From Butyricicoccus pullicaecorum DSM 23266 (GTDB lineage: Bacteria > Bacillota > Clostridia > Oscillospirales > Butyricicoccaceae): a stretch of 64,000 nt of DNA. The position numbers and the translations under genes were made by a program. Where the stretch lies: positions 371,267 to 435,266 of the forward strand of contig NZ_FUXW01000003.1 of NCBI RefSeq assembly GCF_900167005.1, in the 5' to 3' direction. The notes under the pieces are model-generated. The model saw only the letters and a list, made by a program, of their open reading frames with translations, had not been told where the DNA came from and made no database searches. Shown in pieces: positions 34,510 to 42,930 of the stretch (positions within the stretch are counted from its first letter, which is position 1; every line of letters starts with the position of its first letter).

Positions 34510-35913
34510 ATGACCGAGCTGTTTTTGTCCTTTGTCAACCGCAGCATCACCGCCGGATGGATGATTCTTCCCGTCCTCTGTCTGCGCTGGTGCCTGCGCA
34601 ACTTCCGCTCCAAAGACCTCATCTGCATCCTGTGGGGACTGGTCGGGCTACGCCTTGCCCTGCCCTTCTCCCTGCCCACGCCGTTCAGCTTGATTCCATC
34701 TGCTCAGACCATCCCCACCGATATCATGTATGCAGCCTCACCCGCCATTGATACCGGTCTGAGCACGCTCAACCAAACGGTCAATCCGATGCTCTCGGCC
34801 TCGTTCTCCCCTGACCCGTCCGCAAGCGCAAATCCACTGCAAATTTGGCTTGCCCTTGCGGTGCTCATCTGGGTGATCGGCATTGCGCTCTTCGCGCTCT
34901 ATGCCCTCATCAGCTTGCTGCGTCTGCGTCACCGTCTGACCGAAGCTGTCCCGGTCGGGGAAAACGTGTGGGTCTGTGATCACATCGCCTCGCCTTTCCT
35001 GCTCGGTCTGATGCATCCGCGCATTTATCTCCCGTCCTCGCTCGATCCCCAGACCGCAGCTTCCGTCATCGCACATGAGCATGCTCACCTGGCGCGCCAC
35101 GATCCCATCTGGAAAGCCGTCGGTTTTGTCCTGCTCGCGCTCTACTGGTTCCACCCGCTCGTCTGGGTGGCCTACATTCTGTTCTGTCGGGACATGGAAC
35201 TTGCCTGTGACGCACGCGCAACCCGAGACTTCTCCCCTGCTGAGCGCAAAACCTACGCCGAAGCGTTGCTGGCATGCAGCCTGCCCCATGCCGTACGGTC
35301 ATTCTGCCCGCTGGCGTTCGGGGAAATCGGGGTCAAATCCCGCATCCGTGCCCTGCTGCAAGGCAAAAAGCCCTCGCACTTCCTTGTAGTCGTGACCATC
35401 TTCATCATCGCGATTTTGGCCGTCTGCTTCCTGACCGATCCTGTTCCATCCGATCCATCCGAATCGTCTACATCTGCACTAGCACTGACGGATGACGTCA
35501 TATCTGACGCGATTCTGACCCACTACAACGCCCACTCGACCGAAGATCTGCTATGCACCGAAAGTCACATCCCGTTGCTGACAACCTATCGCCAGAATGA
35601 CGACGGATCGCTCAAGGTCACCGCGTATCTCATGGTACTATATCTGGAACTGGTACGCGACGGCGATTGGTTCCGCGAGCAGAGCGGCAGCCACATCCCG
35701 ACCGCACTGACCTTCCACGTCCAGTCGGATGGCAGCTGCACACTGACCGAATACTGGGAACCGGGTGACGGCAGCCTGTACGCTCCAGACATCCGCGCCA
35801 AATTCCCGGCAGATATCGCAGAACGCGCACTGGATACCCAGCGATACATCGACGAACAGATGAAAGCCTGTTACGATCAGGCAATCGCCTACTGGGGTCT
35901 GGAAGAACCATGA
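34510..35913 (+). CDS. BlaR1/MecR1-like M56 membrane metallopeptidase
   Basis: A 467-residue membrane protein. Several helices (about residues 10-30, 40-60, 110-135) precede the M56 peptidase with the zinc motif HEHAHLARHDP (~190-200) and the following helix AVGFVLLALYWFHPLVW; another helix is at ~300-318. The last ~150 residues are an extracytoplasmic domain that does not show the penicillin-binding motifs of BlaR1, so the signal is probably not a beta-lactam. The start ATG 34510 has AAGGAG; a GTG nine bases earlier is less likely. It should cleave the repressor encoded upstream. Confidence 0.85.
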   Translation: MTELFLSFVNRSITAGWMILPVLCLRWCLRNFRSKDLICILWGLVGLRLALPFSLPTPFSLIPSAQTIPTDIMYAASPAIDTGLSTLNQTVNPMLSASFSPDPSASANPLQIWLALAVLIWVIGIALFALYALISLLRLRHRLTEAVPVGENVWVCDHIASPFLLGLMHPRIYLPSSLDPQTAASVIAHEHAHLARHDPIWKAVGFVLLALYWFHPLVWVAYILFCRDMELACDARATRDFSPAERKTYAEALLACSLPHAVRSFCPLAFGEIGVKSRIRALLQGKKPSHFLVVVTIFIIAILAVCFLTDPVPSDPSESSTSALALTDDVISDAILTHYNAHSTEDLLCTESHIPLLTTYRQNDDGSLKVTAYLMVLYLELVRDGDWFREQSGSHIPTALTFHVQSDGSCTLTEYWEPGDGSLYAPDIRAKFPADIAERALDTQRYIDEQMKACYDQAIAYWGLEEP

Positions 35914-35932
35914 TAACATTCCACAAATGCAA

Positions 35933-35960
35933 CAAGGTCATGCCGTTTGGCATGACCTTG
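35933..35960. terminator. Bidirectional terminator after the BlaR1-like gene and the PIG-L gene
   Basis: Perfect 12-bp arms CAAGGTCATGCC / GGCATGACCTTG with a GTTT loop, between convergent genes. The plus-strand U-run is interrupted (TCGTCTTTTC). Confidence 0.75.
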
Positions 35961-35979
35961 TCGTCTTTTCGGGGGATTT

Positions 35980-38900
35980 TTATTTGATGGTTACGTTGCC
36001 TGTGCCCTCAGTGCCCATGGAAATGAGGTTTGCGTACAGCTTGTACGCGCCCGGATTGAGCGCCTGCAGCTGACGATCCCAAACAACTGCACTATAGGTA
36101 TAGTGTCCGCCGTTCTCCATGTCCTTGTACAGGATAGCCGGTCTCATCTGACCTTCGGGGTCCTGACCTTCAAACAGTACGGTGTAGCCCAGTGCTTCCA
36201 TCGCCTCAACCTGACCGGCTGCTGCGGTGCCCGGCGTCCACTCGCAGCGCTGCTGGGTCCAGCCATCCCAGATGGACGCCTTGGACAGTTCGCCCTCGCG
36301 CTGCAGGTCGATCTTGTTAATACCGGTGTAGAACGGGGTTGCTGCCGCGGCGTCGCTTACATAAACGTCGCAGTCTTCCTTGTTGATGTTGGAGTTGCCC
36401 AGGGTGAAGGGTACCGGTGCCAGCGGCATGGTGCCGTCCGACTGCTTCCAGTTCTGATAATGCAGTACCAGATTACCGCCCGCGTTTGCGTAATCGATCA
36501 GGTTCTGCATCGAGCTGCGCAGTGCGCTGCTGACCGGGCTCTGGTCGGCCAGTGCGGTCTTGCCGATGATGATGGTATCGAACTGCTTTGCAAGCTCTGC
36601 ACCCGACTTTGCGATATCCGAGGTGCTCAGCTCCTTGAGGTTGGCTGCTGCCTTGTCCGCAGAGGAGTACATGCCCTTGATGTAATCATAGACGAAGTCG
36701 TCGCTGCCGCCCTTGAGGAAACCGATCTTGATGTCGTCGGTAGGCAGCTGATACTCGGCTACCGTCACGTTCTGTACAGCCTTCTTGTAGTAGTTCTGCG
36801 TATTGATATGGTCGTAATCGATGACTTCATAGCCCTCGGAGAAGAACTCGCCGTTCGGCAGCGTCGCGGTGACGACCAGTGCGGTGCTCTTGTCCTTATA
36901 GGTCTTGGGGATGGTCACATCGAGGGTCACCGTGATGGTCTGATCCTCTGCTGCGATGGATACCGTCTTGGTGGAAACCTGAATGCCCGAGGTGGTATCT
37001 TCGGGAACTGCGGTTACCTGAATATCACCGGTTGCGCCCTTGAGGTTGTTGCGGATGGTGACCTCAATCGTGCTGTGGATATCCTCGCCCACATATTTGA
37101 GCATGGACGACTCGTTCTCAACCAGCAGCGACAGCTTAGGTACGACGCGCATTTCGGGTTCGTTCTCGATGGTGTAGGTCACGCCGCCGGTCTTGACATC
37201 CATCTCGGCCTGAATGGGTGCATGCGAGTAGGGATCGGTCGGGTTGGTGGTGACGCCAAAGACCAGATCTTCATACGCGTTCTGATTTTCTACCATTGCA
37301 GCGGTCATCTGTGCCGGGTCCTGATGGCCTTCTACACCAGCTGCCTTGGGCGTATTCGGGGTTGCACCCTCCTTGACGCCGCCGTTCGGATACGCGTCGT
37401 TGGTGTACGGCTCATTGTACGGTGCATTGTACGGGCCGGTATAAGTCTTATAGCTCTCGGGAACCTTGACCTGACATACAAACTGCTTGCCAGCGTTGCG
37501 TCCGTTGGACTGAACGTTCTTAGCCGGCTGGCTGCTCACGATCTGCCAGCCGGAGGGCAGTACCAGGAATTCCGAAGCCGAGCCGGGCAGGGTGACCTCG
37601 CCGTCTGCGTCATTGCGTGCCCACGCGGTTGCGGTGACGGTCACGGTCTGACCCGGATGTACGTCGGTATCGTCTACGCTGATATCTACGTCAATCGCAT
37701 AGATTTCCTGCAGAACCTTGGTGATATGGTCGCGGATGCGGCGGGCATATTCCAGATTGTCCGCATCATCGGCGGGAATCTTAGCCTCAATCTGATCGAG
37801 TGCCTTGAGCGCATCGGTCAGCAGCTTGGCATTCTCGGTCACGTCCTTCTGGCTGAAGCCGTCCTGGAACTGCTCCAGATTGGTGACCAGAGTTTCCAGG
37901 GCATCGCCGGTCACAGGCTTTGCATAGCTCTTGCCGCTCTCAGCCTCCTTGACCATGTCCGCACGGTTGTTCATCGAACCGGTGCCGATCGGGTTCCAGT
38001 CGCGCAGATCGACAACATCCAGTCCGCCAAAGACCGTGGTGCTGAAATCATTCTTGGTGACGTCCACACCAGGTGCAGCCTTTTTGAGGATGTATTCACG
38101 GTCGGACTCGCCCTTAACCGGGGTGCCGATCATCTTCTGGCACTTGTGCATATTGCGTCCCAGAATGCCCCACTCGTCATAGCTCATGCCCAGAACCGAG
38201 TCGTAGGTACCGAGATCGAGGACGAGGTCGGAGACGGTCGGGTCCTTGCTGGACTTTGCGCCGACAGCGGTGAATTCACCCTCATAGCTGTCGACAACGC
38301 TGTCGCTCGGCGTGGTCGAGAAGAACTTCTGTACCTGCCATGCAGACAGCGGCTTGCCGTCCTCGTCATAGACCGTGTAGCTCTCGTCGGCTGCCAGATC
38401 CATTGCATACTCGATCAGCCAGCCCACTGCACGGTGCTGACCGTGGTCGGTGTTGGGTGCCTTGTGGTTGGAGAAAATGACCTGGGGACGGGTGGTACGG
38501 ATGATCTTAGCCAGGTTGTAGCCCAGCACATCGATGCTGTAAATACCGTCTGCGCCAGTTTCCGGGTCACCCAGCAGCGACTCCTTGAGCGAAACTGAGT
38601 AGCCGAAATCGACTGCGCCGCCGTACATCTGCTCGGCCAGATCGAACATACGCGCCGAGTTCAGTTCCTGCGAACGCAGAACACCGAGTGCGCCGTACAG
38701 CTCGTTGCCGATCGAGTTGTCGCCGCCCTCGCCCCAGTTGATGGTCGTGTAAATAGTGTCCGCACCTTCCTGACGGTTGAGGTAAACCAGCAGCGAGTTG
38801 GTCTCATCGTCCGGATGTGCGCCGATAAACAGGACGCGCTTTAAGCTGTCCAGCTGATCGACATAATTGATGGTGTCGGTAATGCCCTTGTCCGGTGCGT

Positions 38901-39003
38901 ACTGCAGCTCATTCAGACGCGCAGCGCCGGCCATGGGAACGGCAGACAGGGTCATCACTGCGGCGACCGCGCCCGCAAGGACTCTCTTATGCTTGATGCT
39001 CAT
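35980..39003 (-). CDS. Large exported PIG-L (LmbE-like) deacetylase with accessory domains
   Basis: A 1007-residue secreted protein: signal peptide (residues ~1-27), PIG-L deacetylase domain (~45-330) with FIGAHPDDETNS near 55 and NTDHGQHRAVGW near 180 giving the zinc-binding His/Asp set, a helical segment (~340-430), two or more beta-sandwich NEW3-like regions (~440-740), and a C-terminal glutamine-amidotransferase-like domain (~760-1000, IKIGFLKGGSDDF). PIG-L enzymes remove N-acetyl groups from GlcNAc-type sugars. The long tail suggests binding to host or cell-wall glycans. The start at 39003 follows GGAGGAG. Confidence 0.85.
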   Translation of the reverse strand: MSIKHKRVLAGAVAAVMTLSAVPMAGAARLNELQYAPDKGITDTINYVDQLDSLKRVLFIGAHPDDETNSLLVYLNRQEGADTIYTTINWGEGGDNSIGNELYGALGVLRSQELNSARMFDLAEQMYGGAVDFGYSVSLKESLLGDPETGADGIYSIDVLGYNLAKIIRTTRPQVIFSNHKAPNTDHGQHRAVGWLIEYAMDLAADESYTVYDEDGKPLSAWQVQKFFSTTPSDSVVDSYEGEFTAVGAKSSKDPTVSDLVLDLGTYDSVLGMSYDEWGILGRNMHKCQKMIGTPVKGESDREYILKKAAPGVDVTKNDFSTTVFGGLDVVDLRDWNPIGTGSMNNRADMVKEAESGKSYAKPVTGDALETLVTNLEQFQDGFSQKDVTENAKLLTDALKALDQIEAKIPADDADNLEYARRIRDHITKVLQEIYAIDVDISVDDTDVHPGQTVTVTATAWARNDADGEVTLPGSASEFLVLPSGWQIVSSQPAKNVQSNGRNAGKQFVCQVKVPESYKTYTGPYNAPYNEPYTNDAYPNGGVKEGATPNTPKAAGVEGHQDPAQMTAAMVENQNAYEDLVFGVTTNPTDPYSHAPIQAEMDVKTGGVTYTIENEPEMRVVPKLSLLVENESSMLKYVGEDIHSTIEVTIRNNLKGATGDIQVTAVPEDTTSGIQVSTKTVSIAAEDQTITVTLDVTIPKTYKDKSTALVVTATLPNGEFFSEGYEVIDYDHINTQNYYKKAVQNVTVAEYQLPTDDIKIGFLKGGSDDFVYDYIKGMYSSADKAAANLKELSTSDIAKSGAELAKQFDTIIIGKTALADQSPVSSALRSSMQNLIDYANAGGNLVLHYQNWKQSDGTMPLAPVPFTLGNSNINKEDCDVYVSDAAAATPFYTGINKIDLQREGELSKASIWDGWTQQRCEWTPGTAAAGQVEAMEALGYTVLFEGQDPEGQMRPAILYKDMENGGHYTYSAVVWDRQLQALNPGAYKLYANLISMGTEGTGNVTIK

Positions 39004-39521
39004 ACAATCTCCTCCTTCAAATTGCGATGGCTTTTGTGCCGTCTCCTCCTTCTCTGCATTCGGTCTTCCGTCCTGCGTTGTCCCCCGGAATCGGCCGTCT
39101 GCTGGTTCTGGCATGATGTTGATTCTCAGTATATCGCACAGAAAATTCTTGTCAATGTCGCAAAAAATTGTATATTTTTGTCCTCGGAATTGTGCCCAAT
39201 CTGTATCTCAAACTTTCGGACCCGCTTTGTGCACTGTTTTTCGGCTTTTATCCAAAATCTCAAAATGTTTGCAGATAGATGGCATCCTGCACAGAGTCGT
39301 TTTCCGATACAAAGTTTGTATATTGCACAAATTTCGCAAAATATCGTCTTATTTCCGATAATATTGTGCTTGAATCCTTAGAGTTTCACAAAACAGCATC
39401 CGCCGTTGTTTTTGCATCATTTGTGCGAATTTTTCCCCTTTTACCCCGCGCATTCTTTTTGCTATACTGTTCTTGGCTGTATCCCATTTTTTACTGATTG
39501 ATTGAAAAAAGGAGTCTCGCT
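39004..39521. other. Divergent AT-rich region upstream of the PIG-L gene and the YczE-like gene
   Basis: About 520 bases, no gene. The PIG-L promoter is at 39128-39155 (listed). A TATACT box about 50 bases upstream of the YczE-like start (near 39463) lacks a good -35 box. The middle (about 39160-39440) is AT-rich with many TTTGTGC/GCACAAA-like short motifs but no clear repeat or hairpin. Confidence 0.45.
39128..39155 (-). promoter_or_regulatory. Promoter of the PIG-L gene
   Basis: Minus-strand TTGACA (39150-39155), 16-base spacer, TATACT (39128-39133), leaving a ~120-base leader. Confidence 0.65.
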
Positions 39522-40163
39522 ATGTCACGCCTTCCGCTTGTGGTTCGCCGTCTTCTCATGCTGCTTCTGGGCGTATGCGTCACCGAGTGCGGCAGTCAGC
39601 TGTTTGTCGCGCTGGGTGTCGGTGCCGACCCGTTCATGATTCTGGTGCAGGGTATTTCCCGGCAGTCCGGCCTGAGTTACGGTCAATTGAGCACACTCAT
39701 TATGCTCATCTGTCTGGTTGCAATCTTCCTCTGTGCCCGCGAACACATCCACATTGGTACCATCTTCTGTATGTTTTGTCTGGGGCCGATCGTGGACTTT
39801 TACGCTTTCCTCTTTGGTCGGATTCTGCCCGTCCATCGCCCACTCGCGCTCACCGTTCTGCTCATTATTCTGGGCTGTCTGATCGTCTCGATCGGGGTCG
39901 GCATCTCGGTGCGCTCGGATGCCGGCGCGTGTGCAAACGACCTCATCCCGGTCATCCTGCACCAAAAAGTACATGGCTTGCAGCTGCGCTGGGCACGCAT
40001 GCTGTGCGACGGTCTGTGCATTGTCGTCGGCTTTGTGCTGGGCGGTACGCTGGGCATCGGCACGGTCATCGCCCTGACTTTGTACGGTCCCGGCCTGCAA
40101 TTTTTCCTGCCGGTCGCAGGTGCCATTGCGGGCCGTCTGCGCCTGCCTGTACACGCTGTTTAA
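39522..40163 (+). CDS. YczE/YyaS/YitT-family membrane protein
   Basis: A 213-residue membrane protein with five to six helices. The family mark is the N-terminal region GVGADPFMILVQGISRQSGLSYGQ (seen as GVGADPFMILVQ at about residues 32-43) and a second repeat SDAGACANDLIPVIL (~133-147). YczE in Bacillus affects surfactin production; function is otherwise unknown. The start at 39522 follows AAAGGAG. Confidence 0.85.
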   Translation: MSRLPLVVRRLLMLLLGVCVTECGSQLFVALGVGADPFMILVQGISRQSGLSYGQLSTLIMLICLVAIFLCAREHIHIGTIFCMFCLGPIVDFYAFLFGRILPVHRPLALTVLLIILGCLIVSIGVGISVRSDAGACANDLIPVILHQKVHGLQLRWARMLCDGLCIVVGFVLGGTLGIGTVIALTLYGPGLQFFLPVAGAIAGRLRLPVHAV

Positions 40164-40288
40164 CAAATTTTCCGTATTTCGCACACAAAAAGCACGTCCG
40201 GATCACCCTCCGGGCGTGTTTTTTTATAAAACCCTCTTACAATTTTCACAAAATCTTCTGTTTTCACCTGTTTCCGCGACATTTTTTC

Positions 40289-40345
40289 TTGACGCGTTCG
40301 AAAACGGGGGTATAATGAAACAGAACAGAAATTGGTTAAACCAAT
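40289..40345 (+). promoter_or_regulatory. Promoter and FadR-type operator of the gntR-lrgAB operon
   Basis: TTGACG (40289-40294), 16-base spacer, TATAAT (40311-40316). A perfect palindrome ATTGGT-TAA-ACCAAT lies at 40331-40345, just downstream of the start site. This fits the TNGT-N3-ACNA consensus of FadR/LldR/PdhR-type GntR regulators and precedes such a regulator, so autoregulation is likely. Confidence 0.8.
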
Positions 40346-40394
40346 CTGATCGATACAACCGCCGCGCATATTACAGACAAAGGAGGAACACTGC

Positions 40395-41078
40395 ATGGAG
40401 GAAGACCGCTATCAGGACGTATGCACCTACGTCCGACGGCTGATCGAACAGGGACAGCTGCGTCCGGGCGATCGCCTGCCCACCGAGCGCGCACTGTCTC
40501 AGGATCTCGGCGTCAGCCGGGGCACGGTACGCGACGGTCTGCGTCTGCTCGAGAGCATGGGTGTGCTGGAGAGCAGACAGGGTTCGGGCAATTATCTGTC
40601 CAACCACATGGGACAATATTTGGCGCAATCGCTGCATTTTATGCTGCTTTTGGGGGAAATTGATTACCAGTCCATCAATCGCATGCGCCGCGCCATCGAG
40701 CTGCAATCCTACCGCATCGCCATCCAGACCAGCACCCCCGAACAGGTACAGGGTCTGTGGCGTATTCAGGAAGAGCTGGAGCGCACGCGCAGCGCAGAAA
40801 AAGACGAAGCCTTCCACGACGCGATCATCGATCTTGGCGGCGACCCGCTCATGCGCATTGTGTCCGACGCCCTGTCCGATGTCATTGGTCACCTGATTAC
40901 ACAATTTCTGACGCGCGGTGCGCAGGATCTTCTGCACCAGACGCTCGACACCCACCGCCGCATGATTGAATATCTGGAACAGCGGCGCGTGGACGCGGGC
41001 TGTGCAGCGATCACACGGCATTACGATATTATTGATACCGAAATCGCGCGCTGGCAGGCGGAAAGGAGAACGATATGA
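40395..41078 (+). CDS. GntR-family transcriptional regulator, FadR subfamily
   Basis: A 227-residue regulator: winged helix at about residues 5-70 (RPGDRLPTERALSQDLGVSR, with VREGLRLLE-like VRDGLRLLESMGV) and an all-helical FCD effector domain (~80-220) with His residues at FHDAIIDLGG and TRHYD that usually bind a metal and a carboxylate. Members respond to lactate, pyruvate, glycolate and similar acids. It overlaps lrgA by four bases and probably controls the operon through the upstream palindrome. Confidence 0.9.
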   Translation: MEEDRYQDVCTYVRRLIEQGQLRPGDRLPTERALSQDLGVSRGTVRDGLRLLESMGVLESRQGSGNYLSNHMGQYLAQSLHFMLLLGEIDYQSINRMRRAIELQSYRIAIQTSTPEQVQGLWRIQEELERTRSAEKDEAFHDAIIDLGGDPLMRIVSDALSDVIGHLITQFLTRGAQDLLHQTLDTHRRMIEYLEQRRVDAGCAAITRHYDIIDTEIARWQAERRTI

Positions 41079-41431
41079 AACTGATCCGACAATTCGGCAT
41101 CATTCTTGCCATCACCTTTGCCGGCGAGGTGCTCAAGGGACTGCTGCCCCTGCCCATCCCGGTCAGCATTTACGGACTTTTGCTCATGCTCGTGCTGCTC
41201 ATCACCGGCATTCTGCCGCTCGAAGCCGTGCAGGACGCAGGAAAGTTCCTCATTGAGATCATGCCGGTGCTGTTCGTCCCGGCTGCGGTCGGTCTGCTTG
41301 ACAGCTGGCCGTCCTTGCAGGCCGTTCTGCTGCCGGTTTCGGTCATCACGGTCGTCACGACCATCTTTGTTATGGCAGTCTCCGGTCTGGTGACCCAGAC
41401 TGTCATCCGCCGCGAAAGGAAGCCTAAATAA
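41075..41431 (+). CDS. lrgA: LrgA/CidA-family membrane protein
   Basis: A 118-residue holin-like membrane protein with four helices. The family segment ITFAGEVLKGLLPLPIPVSI-YGLLLML (about residues 13-40) and FLIEIMPVLFVPAAVG (~58-73) are present. LrgA acts with LrgB; in Bacillus the pair imports pyruvate, elsewhere it affects murein hydrolase activity. The stop shares a base with the lrgB start. Confidence 0.92.
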   Translation: MKLIRQFGIILAITFAGEVLKGLLPLPIPVSIYGLLLMLVLLITGILPLEAVQDAGKFLIEIMPVLFVPAAVGLLDSWPSLQAVLLPVSVITVVTTIFVMAVSGLVTQTVIRRERKPK

Positions 41432-42123
41432 TGCACGATATCCTGTCAAATGCGACCTTTTTCGGGGTCATGGTCAGTATTTTAAGCTATGAACTGGGAC
41501 TGTTCATCAAGAAAAAGACCCAGTCCCCCATCTGTAACCCCCTTCTGATTTCCATTATTGTGACCATCGGCGTTCTGCTCCTGCTGCACATCGATTACAA
41601 GAGCTATAACGCCGGTGCGCAGTACCTGAGTTATCTGCTCACACCTGCAACCGTCTGTCTGGCCATCCCGCTCTACGAGCAGCTTTCCCTGCTCGTGCGC
41701 AACGTCAAGGCCATCCTCATCGGCATCATCGCCGGTGTGCTGGCCAGCATCGGTTCGGTCTTTGGCCTGTGTCTGCTGTTCGGACTGGGACATGAATATT
41801 ACGTCACCCTGCTGCCTAAGTCCATCACCACCGCCATCGGTATGGGTGTGTCGGAAGAGCTCGGCGGTATCGTGACCATTACCGTGTCGGTCATCATTAT
41901 TACTGGTGTTATTGGTAATATCATCGCCGAGACCGTATGCAAACTGTTCCGCATCACCGACCCTGTAGCCAAGGGCATCGCGATTGGTTCTGCCTCGCAT
42001 GCCATCGGCACAGCACGTGCGCTGGAGATGGGCGAAGTCGAGGGTGCGATGAGCAGTCTTGCCATCGCGGTTGCCGGACTGATTACGGTTGCGGCCTCGT
42101 CGATTTTCGCAAACCTGATCTGA
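41431..42123 (+). CDS. lrgB: LrgB-family membrane protein
   Basis: A 230-residue membrane protein with about six helices. Family marks are ATVCLAIPLYEQLSLL (about residues 73-88), LLPKSITTAIGMGVSEELGG (~127-146) and IGSASHAIGTARALEMGE (~188-205). With LrgA it forms a transporter, likely for pyruvate in Firmicutes. The acid-sensing type of the upstream GntR regulator agrees with that role. Confidence 0.93.
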   Translation: MHDILSNATFFGVMVSILSYELGLFIKKKTQSPICNPLLISIIVTIGVLLLLHIDYKSYNAGAQYLSYLLTPATVCLAIPLYEQLSLLVRNVKAILIGIIAGVLASIGSVFGLCLLFGLGHEYYVTLLPKSITTAIGMGVSEELGGIVTITVSVIIITGVIGNIIAETVCKLFRITDPVAKGIAIGSASHAIGTARALEMGEVEGAMSSLAIAVAGLITVAASSIFANLI

Positions 42124-42144
42124 CGGATATGGGAGGTTGATTTT

Positions 42145-42720
42145 ATGGTCATCACGATTGGACGCAGCTGCGGCAGCGGTGGTTTGGAGATTGCGCAGAA
42201 ACTGGCAGATCGTCTGGGTGTGCGCTGCTATGATGCAGACGCGCTGCTCGAGGAAGCCACCCGTGCGGGCTGTGCCGAGGAAATGCGGGCATTTCTGGCC
42301 GAGAAGCCGGTCAACAGCCTGCTGTTCTCCATTGCGGTTGAGAACAATGCGCGCGGTATGGGACGGGTTCCCTTTACGCTCATGCATCAGATTGCCGAGC
42401 GCGAAGATTTTGTTCTGCTGGGCCATTGCGGCAACTACGCGCTGCGTGACCGCGACGATCTGACCACGCTGTTTATTCACGGTGAACTGGAACAACGTGT
42501 ACAGCGCATCATGCGCACGCAGGATATGAGTGAGCGCGAAGCGCGGCGGTATATCCACAAGACCGACGAAGCACGTCGGCACTTCCACGAGTTCTACACC
42601 GGAGAAGTGTGGGGCGAGGCCGAAAAGTACGATCTGACGGTCAACAGCTTTGCGCTGGGCGTGGATGCGACGGTAGAGCTGCTGGACGGGTTCATTCAGG
42701 CGAAGAAGGCGAAACAATAA
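42145..42720 (+). CDS. Cytidylate kinase-like P-loop protein
   Basis: A 191-residue protein with the kinase-like start MVITIGRSCGSGGLEIAQKL (P-loop variant GRSCGSGG at about residues 6-13) and FVLLGHCGNYALRDRDD (~89-105), matching the cytidylate-kinase-like family widespread in Clostridia. True substrate is unknown. It follows lrgB by 21 bases, so it is probably in the lrgAB operon. Confidence 0.82.
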   Translation: MVITIGRSCGSGGLEIAQKLADRLGVRCYDADALLEEATRAGCAEEMRAFLAEKPVNSLLFSIAVENNARGMGRVPFTLMHQIAEREDFVLLGHCGNYALRDRDDLTTLFIHGELEQRVQRIMRTQDMSEREARRYIHKTDEARRHFHEFYTGEVWGEAEKYDLTVNSFALGVDATVELLDGFIQAKKAKQ

Positions 42721-42737
42721 AAAGAACGATAATTGAG

Positions 42738-42913
42738 TTGATTCCCGGGGCGAACACCGGGAATCAAAGAGAATTCCGGACTCTGCGGAGTCCGGCCATC
42801 CTGCGCGGCTGGATCGCGCCGGGTCGCAGACCCGGACCCGCTCGTCGCCTGCGGGCGGGTTTTCTCCGTAAACGAAAAAAATCCCGACTGTCTGTTAGAC
42901 AGTCGGGATTTTT
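42738..42913 (+). repeat. Multi-hairpin intergenic repeat, copy 3
   Basis: Parts match copies 1 and 2: B 42738-42767 (TTGATTCCCGG/CCGGGAATCAA), C 42776-42795 (CCGGACTC, loop TGCG, GAGTCCGG), D 42819-42835 (CCGGGTC, GCA, GACCCGG), then ACCCGC and a GC-rich E-like hairpin. Part A is absent on the left; a terminator (42876-42913) closes the right side. An extra ~20 bases sit between C and D. It lies between convergent genes, like the others. Confidence 0.8.
42876..42913. terminator. Bidirectional terminator between the lrgAB operon and glgP
   Basis: Long perfect stem ATCCCGACTGTCT / AGACAGTCGGGAT with loop GTT, flanked by A- and T-runs, so it works in both directions. Confidence 0.92.
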
Positions 42914-42930
42914 CATTGCTTGCGTATCTC

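Noticed and set aside
36103..38598. 831-codon open frame on the plus strand opposite the PIG-L gene
   Set aside because: It lies fully antisense to a well-supported protein, its product is Cys/His/Val-rich without any family motif, and no ribosome site precedes it. Long antisense frames are common in this codon-biased genome.
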